Below, piece by piece: positions 10,001 through 22,000 of a stretch of DNA of 33,856 nt. Positions within the stretch are counted from its first letter, which is position 1; each line of letters opens with the position of its first letter. The position numbers and the translations under genes are program-made. Below the pieces are notes generated by a model. It was given only the letters and a program-made list of their open reading frames with translations. It ran no database searches and was not told the DNA's origin. Source of the DNA: Legionella sp. (lineage in GTDB: Bacteria; Pseudomonadota; Gammaproteobacteria; Legionellales; Legionellaceae); assembly GCA_017306715.1 (NCBI GenBank), contig JAFKHV010000037.1, positions 1-33,856 of the forward strand, read 5' to 3'.

Positions 10001-13000
10001 TCAATGAACCGCTTACATAAGCAGGAATAATGGCAGTCAACGTGGCGGCATTAATAACAGTAACGCTGCCAGCAGCAATACCGCCAACAGTTACGGTAGT
10101 ACCCGGTATGAAGCCTGAGCCGGTCAATGTCACCACGGTACCACCATTAATCGTCCCCGTATTTGGGCTTACGTTAATTAAACTGGGAACTGGAGCATTG
10201 TAGGTGTAACCCCCGGTTAAGGTGGCGCTTCCCGCGCTGTTCGTCACCACCACATTTTTCGCTAAGGCACCATTCACATAAGCGGGTATCACTGCCGTGA
10301 GCGTATTGGCATTGACCTGGGTCACCACAGTGGCAGCAATCCCGCCAATGGTTAAGGTCGTCGTTGGGGTAAAATTACTACCCGTTAACGTAATTAATGT
10401 ACCACCTGCTAAAGGACCATTATTAGGACTAACACTGGTGATGCTTGGTGTGACCGGTAAATAATTATAACCGCCGTTGAGTGAGGCATTCGTGATGCCA
10501 TTATTTACGACTACGTCAGCATTTAAAGCGCCACTAAAATAAGCCGGAACGGTAACGGTAATACTACTGGCACTGTTAATGACTAGGTTGGTAGCAGCCA
10601 CCCCACCAATTTGCACCGTAGTCCCTGGAGTAAAATCGGTACCGCTTATCGTGATCGTATTACCACCCGCTACCGAACCACTATTGGGACTAACAGTGCT
10701 TATCGTTGGTGCACCCGCCGTATAAGTGAATCCTCCGGGAACCGCGGTATTACCGGCATCATTGCTGACCACAACGTCTTTTATGAGAGGGCCACTGATA
10801 TACGCAGGTATTGTTACCTGGAGCGCTTGTGAACTTAAGAAATGAATACTGGTCGCTGAAATTCCACCAATAGTAACGGAGGTATTCGGAGTAAAATTGG
10901 TACCGGTAAGTGTGATTAATGTTCCCCCGGCAACGCCACCAATATTGGGCACAATTGCCGACACGGTCGGTGAACTTGCCTGATAAATGAAGCCTCCTGA
11001 TAAACTTCCAGTGCCCGCAGCATTCGTGACCGCTACCTCAGCATTTAAATTCCCACTCACATAAGCAGGCGTTGTTGCGGTTAAACTGGTGGCATTGTTC
11101 ACAACAATATTTGTCGCAAGAATTCCATTTATTTGTATCAATGTGGTCGGAGTAAATCCTGAACCTGACACCGTGATATCGGTACCCCCAGCTACCGAAC
11201 CGGAATTTGGACTTATCGAGGTAATTAAAGGTACAGCTGCTAAATAGGTATAACCACCTACGAGATTCGCGCTGCCGATACCATTATTGACACCTACATT
11301 GACTGCTAAGGTACCACTCACATAAGCTGGTACGGTTGCCGTAAGCGTAGTCACATCGATAACAGCCACATTGGTAGCAGCAACACCCCCTACAGTAACT
11401 GCTGTACCCGGTATAAAATTAGTACCCGTAATTGTTATTGTATTCCCGCCATTCATGGACCCCAAATTGGGGATAACCGTTAAAATTGTGGGTGCCGCTG
11501 CGAGATAAGTAAATCCTGAATTAAGGATTGCATTAGAGACCCCATTATTAACGACCACATCCACGGCTAATGGCCCATTGATGTAAGGGGGTATCACTGC
11601 AGTTAAACTATTTGCATTAAGAATACTTATCGACAGCGCAGGAATCCCTCCCACTTTAACCGTCGTCGTTGGGGTGAATCCAGAGCCTGATAGAGTCACA
11701 ACAGTTCCGCCAGCAATAGGTCCTGTATTCGAAGTTATTCCGGTAAGAGTCGGTGCAATTGCCGTATAATTAAATCCTGCTGTAAGCGTAGAACTACCGG
11801 CTGGATTACTCACCAAGATATCTTTCGTCAACGCACCACTAATATATGCTGGAGTAGTAAAATTGAGCGTTGTCGCGTTTACAACATGAACTGAAGTGGC
11901 CGGTATCCCACCTAGGGTCACGACCATCCCCGGCACAAAACCACTTCCATTTAAAGTCACCGTAGTGCCGCCCGCTATGGAACCACTTGCCGGAATTGCC
12001 GAGCTGATTATTGGTGCTACAGGTTGATAAGTAAAGGCTCCGGCCAAGGTCGCATTCGCATTGCTGTTACTGAGGGTAACATCGACCAGTAACCCACCAC
12101 TCACATAAGCTGGAACGGTTGCCGTAACGGTGGTGTCATTAATTACCACCACATTACTCGCAGGAATGCCCCCAAATGAGACCGCAGTAGCTCCTGTAAG
12201 ATTCACCCCAGTCAACGTTACCGAAGTACCTCCGGTAACGTTACCCACCAGTGGCGCGATACTACCAAGAGTTGGCGCTAAAGTGATATAGGTAAATGCA
12301 TTGGCAAGTGTTGCGCTGCCTGCACCATTGGTAAGGGTAACATCCACAAGCCCGCTTGTATGAGCTGGAGTCAATGCAGTGAGCGTCGTGCTGCTTAAGA
12401 CAGTAACCAGCGTTGCAGCCGCTCCACCGATGGTTACCGTCATGCCGGGTACAAAACCGGTACCGGTAATACTCATCAAGGTACCACCACTGATTGCGCC
12501 ACTGGTGGGTAACACGGAGTTGATGGTGGGTGCAACTGGTGTATAAGTAAAACCTCCTGCACTGGTCACTACTGCAACGCCATTGTTCACAGCAACATCT
12601 GCAGTTAAAGAGCCATTTACATAAGCAGGGGTTAAAGCATTTATGGTTGTTGCGTTGATTACATTAATATTAGAGACAGGAATACCGTTAATTGTTACTA
12701 ATGAATCAGGAGTAAAATTGCTTCCAGTAATGACGATACTGGTACCGCCCGAGGTGGGTCCATTATTGGGGGTGATGGCATTAATTACCGGTGCGATCCC
12801 TAAATAAGTAAAACCACCCGTCAATGTAGCAGCACCCGCACTATTACTCACGGTTATATCGATCAATAAACTCCCACTGATGTATGCCGGGGAAATGACA
12901 CTCAGTGTATGTGTATCAATAATAGTAACATTCGTGGCTGCTACCCCACCAAAGCTTACAGTGGTATCCGGGGTAAAATTACTGCCGTTAATTGTGACAT

Positions 13001-16000
13001 TCGTACCCCCAGCCACAGAACCACTTAAAGGTAAAACACCGGTTAATGTAGGTAATACTGCACTGTAAGTAAATCCGCCATTTAAAGTTGCGCTACCAAC
13101 ACCATTGTTCACAACAACATCTTTTATTAAAGTGCCACCAACATAAGGGGGAACAATTACCGTAAGTGTCGATGCATCCACTACCGTCACACTTAAAGCT
13201 GCTACGCCGCCAATAGTTACCGTCGTTCCCGGGATAAAATTATCCCCATTAATGGTGATAATGGTGCCACCAAGAACCGAACCTGTTGCTGGAGTGATAC
13301 TGGTGATATCAGGTACCCCAGGAATATAGGTAAAAGCACCAATGAGACTGGCACTGCCTGCACCATTATTCACGACAACAGTCGCCGCCAGTGAACCGCT
13401 AATATATGCGGGTGTAACCGCAGTGAGTGTGGTTGAATTTTCAACATTTACTCCGGTCGCTGCTTGTCCACCTATGGTCACTATGGTTGTGGGCGTAAAT
13501 CCAGTACCTGTTAAATGAATCGTAGTACCTCCACTTACTGAACCTGAGACAGGCGTAATATTAGTCAGCACTGGGGTGGTTGCTGTGTAAGTGAATCCTC
13601 CTGTGAGCGTAGCACTTCCCGCACTATTGGTGACCACAACATCAGCCACTAAAGCGCCACTCATATAAGTTGGCGTGACTACAGTCAGCGTACCTTCATT
13701 GAGCACTTGAACCACAGTTGCAGGAACCCCACCAATGGTCACTGAAGTGGTGGGTGTAAAATGACTCCCTTGAATCGTCAGCAGTGTGCCTCCTAAAATG
13801 GAACCACTTCCCGGCGTAAGGTTACTGATCGTAGGTATTGCCGTTTGATAAATAAATGCGCCATTGAGTACCGCATTAGAGACACCATTATTAACCCGAA
13901 CATCAGCGGCTAAAGAGCCAGAACTGTAGGCAGGAGTTACCGCTGTAAGATTGGTTGCACTACTAACCACAACAGAAGTAGCCGGAATACCGCCAATGCT
14001 AACCGTTGTCGCCGGAGTAAACCCGGTGCCATTTATCGAAATATTGGTACCTCCAGCAACAGGACCACTCGTGGGGCTAATACTATTTAATGTTGGCGCA
14101 ACGGCATTATAGGTAAAGCCGCCTGTAAGCGTTGCGCTCCCAGCACCATTATTAACGACTATATTTTTGGTTAATGCCCCACTGGTATAGGCAGGAACAA
14201 TACAGGTGAGTAAATTGGCATTAATCACGGTAATATTGGTCGCAGTATTACCGCCAATCGATACTGTTGTACCCGGGATAAAATGGCTACCACTGAGACT
14301 AATTAAAATGCCCCCGTTAACCGATCCCGTATTGGGCACAGCAGAAATGAGCAACGGGCTTGCGGGTAGGTAAGTAAATGCGGCTGGGAGGGTCGCGTTA
14401 GCAACACCCGTACTTACGCCAATGTCTACTGTTAACAAACCCTCAACATAGGGTGGTACAGTTGCTGTAAGCTGTGTGTCGTTTACAACGGTCACGTTGG
14501 TTGCTGCTACCCCACCAACAGTTACGGAGGTAACCCCGAGAAGATTCGCTCCTGTTAAAGTAATTACCGTACCACCATCTACAGAACCACTTAATGGGCT
14601 TACATTATTGAGCACTGGAGCCAAATTATCGTAAGTAAAGGCATTGAGTAAACTGGCGCTGCTTATGCCATTATCGACAGTTACATCCACAAGACCACTC
14701 ACATGAGCCGGAGTCACCGCAGTCAAGGTGGAAGCGTTTAACAACTGCACATTTGTCGCCGCTATCCCACCAAAACTTACCGTTGTTCCCGGAATGAAAC
14801 CTGAGCCCGTGAGCGTCACCGTTGTGCCTCCGGATGTTGCTCCCGTGCTCGGATTTAATGACACCAATGTGGGGGGTAAGGCAATATAACTAAATGCCGC
14901 TCCAAGAGTTGCTGTAGCCGTGCCATTATTAACTGCTACATCAACGAGCAAATCACCACTCACATAAGCTGGAGTTAATGCAGTCAAGGTGGTCGCATTA
15001 ATGATTGTGACCCCTGCCGCGGGAACCCCACTAAAGGTCACCGTGGTCCCTGGGGTAAAATTGCTGCCATTGATTAACACCGCGGTCCCACCGATTAATG
15101 GACCACTTATGGGAGAAAGTGTGCTGATTGTTGGATTTGCAGATTGATAAGTAAAACCATTTGCAAGTAGTGCATTTGAGTTTCCATTATTCACTTGGAT
15201 ATCCACAGACAAGGAACCGCCACTATACGCTGGAGAAATTGCGGTGATGCTGGTAGCACTATTCACCGTTACTCCTAGTGCCGGCAGGCTACCAAAGTAA
15301 ACTGTAGTATTGGGGGTAAAATTACTTCCCGAAAGTGAAACTGCTGTTCCCCCAGCAATTGAGCCCATATTCGGATTACCACTTATTAAAGTTGGTGCAT
15401 TCACCAAATAAGTAAATCCCGAAGGCAGCACGGTTACCCCGGCTTCATTTGTCACCGAAATATCTTTAACTAAAGAACCTCCAATATAAGCAGGCGTGGT
15501 AACGCTCAGGGTTGTTGTGTTCAATACATTAACATGAACAGCAGGTTGATTACCGATAGTAACTGTTGTGGCTGGAGTGAAATTATTTCCGGTAATAAAT
15601 AATATCGTTCCCCCTGCCATAGCGCCTACTTCAGGGGTAATACTGGAAATAGTGGGTAATGAAGTTTGGTAAGTAAAGGCGCCCGGCAAACTGGCGTTAG
15701 AAATACCATTGGTCACTTTGACCTCTGCATTCAAGGAGCCTGATATGTAAGCAGGAACAATCGCGGTCAGGGTATTTGCATTGATCATATTAATGCCTGT
15801 AGCAGGGTACCCACCTATACTCACGGTAGTACTACGGGTAAAGCCACTACCATTTAAAGTAATTATTGTTCCGCCAGCACTTGGACCAGATGAAGGAGTT
15901 ATTGAATCTAAAACGGGGGCTACGGGAGTATAAATGTAGCCGGATGCTAAGATCGTGGTCCCTACCCCATTAGCAAGGGTTACATCTTTTATTAATGCGC

Positions 16001-19000
16001 CATCTATATAGGCCGGAATCACAATACTCAGTGTGGATGCATTAATGAAATTCACGGTGGTCGCCGGAACGCCACCGATGGTTACAGTCGTACCCGGGAT
16101 AAATCCAGTGCCCGAGATTATTGCACTCACTCCTCCAAGTACACTGCCGGTATTTGGCGTGATACTAATAAGGCTGGGTGGGTTCGCTTGATAAGTGAAT
16201 CCTTGTACCAAAGTGGCGTTAGAGCTTCCATCAGTTAAGGTAACATCTGCGGTCAGGGCGCCATTGAAATAGGGCGGTATAATTGCAGTCACCGTATTAC
16301 TATTCAGTACCGAAACATTCGTTGCCGGAATACCACCGATTGTGACGCTCGTTACAGCGCTTAAATTATCGCCAGTTATCGTAATTAATGTGCCACCCGC
16401 AACGCTGCCACTCGTAGGATTAATCGCATTAAGGGTTAATAAATTGCTCGTATAGGTATAAGCGCCATTTAAACTCGCCGTTCCCGTTCCATTATTGACG
16501 GTAACGGTCACACTACCTGCCGCATGTGCAGGCGTTATCGCCGTTAATGAATGGGCATTGAGCACCTGAATATTAGTAGCGCTTACCCCACCAATGGTTA
16601 CAGTAGAACCCGGTACAAAACCGGTGCCTGTCAGCGTAATCAGCGTTCCTCCCGTAACACTCCCATTGATTGGAGCTACGGTGTTTAGTGTGGGGACAAG
16701 AGGGGTGTAGGTAAATGCTAAAGGCAAAGTAAAGCTCCCAACACCATTATTTACCGTGATGTCTTTGCTTAACGAACCGCTTAGATACACAGGAGTTACC
16801 GCTGTGAGTGAAGTATCACTATTAATGGTCACTGCAGCCGCGGCTTGTCCACCAAAACTCACCGTAGTGCCCTGCACAAAGCCACTTCCTGTAAGGGTTA
16901 CCGTAGTACCTCCTGCCATTGAGCCTGTTGCAGGAGTTGCTGTAGTAATGATTGGAGCTGCGGCCTGATAAGTAAAAGCCGCAGTTAGTGTGGCCGTAGC
17001 GACACCATTATCGACAATGAGGTCCACATTCAAAGGACCACCGGTATATGCGGGTGTTATTGCAGTTAAGGTATTGGCATTAATGATAGTAACCGTGGCC
17101 GCCGCTACCCCGCCAACCTGTAGCGTAGTATTAGGCGTAAACCCTGAGCCCGTAAGTGTGATTAACGTACCCCCAGAAATCGAACCTACCGTAGGAACAA
17201 GTGTATTTAAAACAGGGGCAGACGGAATATAAGTATATGCAGCATTTAACGTAGCGCTAGCAAGGCCATTATGAACCGTTACCTCTTTAATTAAATTACC
17301 ACTTAAATAAGCAGGAATACGCGCAGTTAGAGTTGTGCTATTGGTAATGACTATATTCGTTGCGGGGATTCCACCGATACTGACTAAGGTCGTTGGTGTA
17401 AAACCCGTACCTTGAATGGTTACTTGGTTACCACCCGCTGTGGTACCGGAATTAGGAGTGATACTCGTAACTGTAGGAGCAACGGGCTGATACGTAAAGG
17501 CATTGAGTAAATTTACTGTACCCACACCATTATCCACAGTAACAGATACGGATAATGGCCCCGAGACATAAGCAGGTACAAGCGCCGTTAACTGTGTTGA
17601 ACTCAATACTGTAGTAACTAAGGACAGTATTCCCCCGAAACTCACTGTAGTCCCTGGGGTGAATTCTGAGCCAGAAACGGTGATTAAAGTTCCGCCCAAA
17701 ATAGATCCGGTGATGGGACTTAAACCATCGACCGTAGGCGTATTTGCAAGGTAATTAAATCCATTACTTAAGGTTGCGATCCCCACCCCATTATTTACAT
17801 GAACATCTTTAAGGAGGGAACCACTCAAATATGCCGGTACGGTGAACGTCAGGGTGTTGGTATCAGTAACATTGATATTGGTTGCTGCGACACCCCCTAT
17901 ATCTACAGCGACGCCCGGAATAAAACCATTTCCTTGAATGGTTGCGGTGACCCCTCCAGAAATTGCTGCGCTTGCAGGACTAATACTGGCAACAGTTGGG
18001 GGTATGGGTAGATAAGTAAACCCGCCGGTCAACGTTGCATTCGTGGTGCCATTACTCACCACCACATCACGAATCAAAGCACCACTCAAATAGGCGGGTA
18101 AAGTAGCAGTAACGGTTGCGTTGTTTACCACCACTACATTGGTGGCCGCAACACCACCAATGGATACTGCATTCACACCGACAAGATTGGTTCCAGAGAT
18201 TGTTAAGGTCGCGCCCCCAAGAACACTTCCTGTAGCCGGGACGATGGCTGCAAGGGTGGGAACGCCAGTGGTGTAAGTATAAGCGGCTGTAAGTGTCGCG
18301 CTTCCCGTACTATTATTAATGGTCACGTCTACATTACCGTCAAGGTGGGGTGGGGTTACTACAGTAGCGGTGGTTGGACTTAGAACGGTAATGTTCGCAG
18401 CGGAAGCACCATCAAAAAGAACACTCATATCAGGAGTAAAGCCGCTGCCCGTCAATTGAACAAGCGTGCCCCCTAAAACCGAACCATTATTTGGAGAAAT
18501 ACTTGTCAATGTAGGGGTAATAGGTACGTAAGTAAAGCCTCCAAATAGGGTAAACGAACCGGCACTGTTCGTCACCAGGATATCTTTTGCCAAAGCACCA
18601 CCAGTATATGCAGGAACTATAGCGGTAAGTGTTGTAGCATTAATCACGGTAACAGAGGCAGCAGCGATCCCACCAATACTCACAGTAGTGCCGGGTACAA
18701 ATCCTACACCCGTGAGAGCAATTTGTGTTCCTCCATTTACCGTGCCGCTATTGGGAGAAATATTATTGATTATGGGAGATGTTACCTGATAACTGAAACC
18801 TCCTGCCAGGGTCGCATTAGAGACACCATTGTTAATTACCACATCCACAGCTAATGGACCACTCACGTAGGCGGGTACTAAGGCTGTTAGAGTGTGTGTA
18901 TCAATAAAAATTACGGTCGTTGCATTGACACCGCCAAACGATAAAGTGGAGCTGGGTGTAAAACCTGAGCCATTTACAGTAACTAAGGCCCCTCCAAAAA

Positions 19001-22000
19001 GGGAGCCAACATTGGGTGTTAAAGATGTTAAAGTGGGTGCTGTCGCTGTGTATGTATAGCCAGCGGTGAGCGTTGTACTGCCAACACTATTATGAACAGA
19101 AACATCTTTGATCAATAGACCCGTAATGTATTCAGGCACTACCGCCGAGAGCGTTGAAACATTAGTAATATTGACATTTGTGGCAAGCTGACCACCAATG
19201 GTTACCGTGGTACCCGGTATAAAGGCGGTACCCGTGATTGTAACCGTATTCCCGCCTGCTGTGGCGCCAAAATTGGGCACAATACTTTGAATCGTTGGTG
19301 CAAGAGGCTGATACGTAAATGCATTATTTAAAGTGGCATTCGAAACACCATTATTAACCACCAGAGCAACGCTTAAAGGACCGCTGATATAGGCAGGGAT
19401 GGTCGCCGTGATCACGTTGGCATTATTTACGGTAATATTGGTTGCCGGTATTCCACCAATACTTACAGAAGCGCCCGGAGTAAAGCCTGACCCTGTGATG
19501 GTGATAAAGGTCCCTCCCGCTAAAGGTCCAATCGCCGGTACCATCGCCGCTATTGTTGGAGACACAGCAGTATAAGTAAAGGCCGCAGCAAGATTTGCTG
19601 TGCCAATGCCATTATTAATAGTGATATCTTTGGTTAAGCTGCCGCTTAAATAAGCTGGGACTGTAAAGGTTAAAGTATTTGCATTCAGCAGATTCACATT
19701 ACTAGCAGCTATACCCCCTACTAGAACAATCGAGCCTGGAATAAAATTAGTACCCGTAAGTGTTGCGCTAATCCCTCCGGCAACGCTGCTGGTATTCGGT
19801 GTTATTGAATTTAAGGTAGGAGCACTCGCCTGATAAGTAAACCCTCCTAATAAGGTTGAATTAGCCGTCCCATTTCCCAAAGTAATGTCCGCGACTAAGG
19901 AGCCACTAATATAAGGGGGTACAATTGCGGTGACAGTATTATTGTTGACGACGGTGACACCGGTAGCCGGCACCCCGCCCACAGTCACGGTTGTGGCGCC
20001 AGCTAAATTACTACCCGTTAATGTAATTACCGTCCCACCTGCAGTACTGCCGATCGCAGGATTAATATTACTTAATACTGGAGCAAGGTTACTGTATGTG
20101 AATGCATTCGTTAAAGCAGCCGTTCCAGCACCGTTATTAATGGTGACATCAACCGTTCCTGCTGCATGCGCAGGAGTTACTGCCGTCAATGTTGTGCTGT
20201 TGATGACCTGAACATTGGCAGCATTTATTCCATCAACCAAGACCACTGATCCCGGAACAAAACCACTTCCTAAAAGGGTGATGGTCGCACCACCAGCAGT
20301 GTTTCCGGTTATGGGTGTGACAGTGGCTAAGGTCGGTGTGCTGACTACATAAGTAAAGCCCGCATTTACTGTGGCACTTCCCTGCCCATTATCTACAGTA
20401 ACATCTTTGGCTAAATTGCCACTAATATAAGTTGGTACTACAGCAGTTAAGGTTGTACTGTTTGTTACCGTTATAGATAAAGCGGGAACACTGCCAATGG
20501 TCACCTGCGTACCTGGCGTAAAGCCACTACCATTTAAGGTGATCGTGGTTCCTCCTGCGAGCGGTCCATTGTTCGGGGTAATCGTACTAAGACTGGGCGC
20601 CATCGCTTGATAAGTAAATCCGCCCGTCAAGGTCGCATTAGAGACACCATTATCAACGACTACATCAACCGTTAACGACCCATTCGTGTATGCAGGCGTT
20701 ACCGCCGTTAATGTGGTGGCATTGATGATGGTAACCGAGCTTGCTAGGGTACCACCAAAAGTCACACTGGTTCCGGGACTAAAACCGCTTCCTGTCAGAG
20801 TGACTGTGGTCCCGCCATTAATAGACCCAGTTGTTGGTGTAATTTGTGTTAATGTTGGGGCATTATCCGTATAAGTAAATCCACTGGCTAAAGTCGCACT
20901 GCTTACCCCATTATTAACCACTACGTCTTTCACTAAAGAACCACTAACATATGCTGGGACGGTTGCTGTAAGCGTGGTTGCATTAATTACCTCAATGTTT
21001 GTGGCGGGAAGCCCTCCCACGGAGACCAAAGTTCCCGGAACAAAATTTGTTCCTTGCAAAGTAATGACAGTTCCTCCAGCTACCGAGCCTGAGTTGGGAC
21101 TAATAGTGCTGATTGTAGGTGCTAAAGCTTGATATGAAAATGCTGCGGTGAGAGTAGCATTGGATAGGCCATTATTCACAGTAACATCTATAGCTAAAGC
21201 TCCAGCAATATAGGGCGGGGTTAGTGCGATTAAGGTATCGGCATCAATTACGGTGACACTTAAAGCCGGTATGCCACCAAAGGTAACGAGTGTCCCCGGA
21301 GTAAAGCCCGTGCCCGTTAAAGTAACCGAAGTACCCCCTGTAATAGAGCCACTAATGGGGAGCAGTGAGGATAATGTAGGCGCGGTGACAGAATAGGTAA
21401 AACCCCCAGCCAAAGTTGCATTCGCTACCCCATTATTAATGACGACATCCTTACTTAATGAGCCGCCATTATAAGGAGGAATGATTAAAGTTAAGGTATT
21501 TGCATTCAGGACATTGATTCCGGTCGCAGCGACTCCTCCTATAGTTACCGTGCTTCCAGGAACAAAATTGCTCCCCTGCAGGGTCGCCGTGATTCCTCCA
21601 TTTATAGAGCCGGTATTAGGATTGATGCTGGTAATATTTGGCGCTTGAGCCACATAGGTAAATCCATTAACTAAGGTCGCATTCGTACTCCCATCCGTGA
21701 CCAAAACATCTACTGCAAGCGAACCACTGACATAGGCTGGTATAGCCGCGGTAATTGTCGTGTCATTAACAACGATGATGTTTGACGCCGTGATCCCCCC
21801 AATTTGTACGCTTGTGACCCCTGTCAAACCACTACCGGTTAAGGTAATCGCAGTCCCCCCCGCTGTTGAACCTTGATTCGGGCTAATTGCAGTCAAAACG
21901 GGCGCATCGTTGAGGTAGGTGAAGGAATTGGGTAAATTTGCGGTACCGCTGCCATTATTAATAGAAACGGAGATGAGCCCTGCTGCATGTGCAGGTGAAA

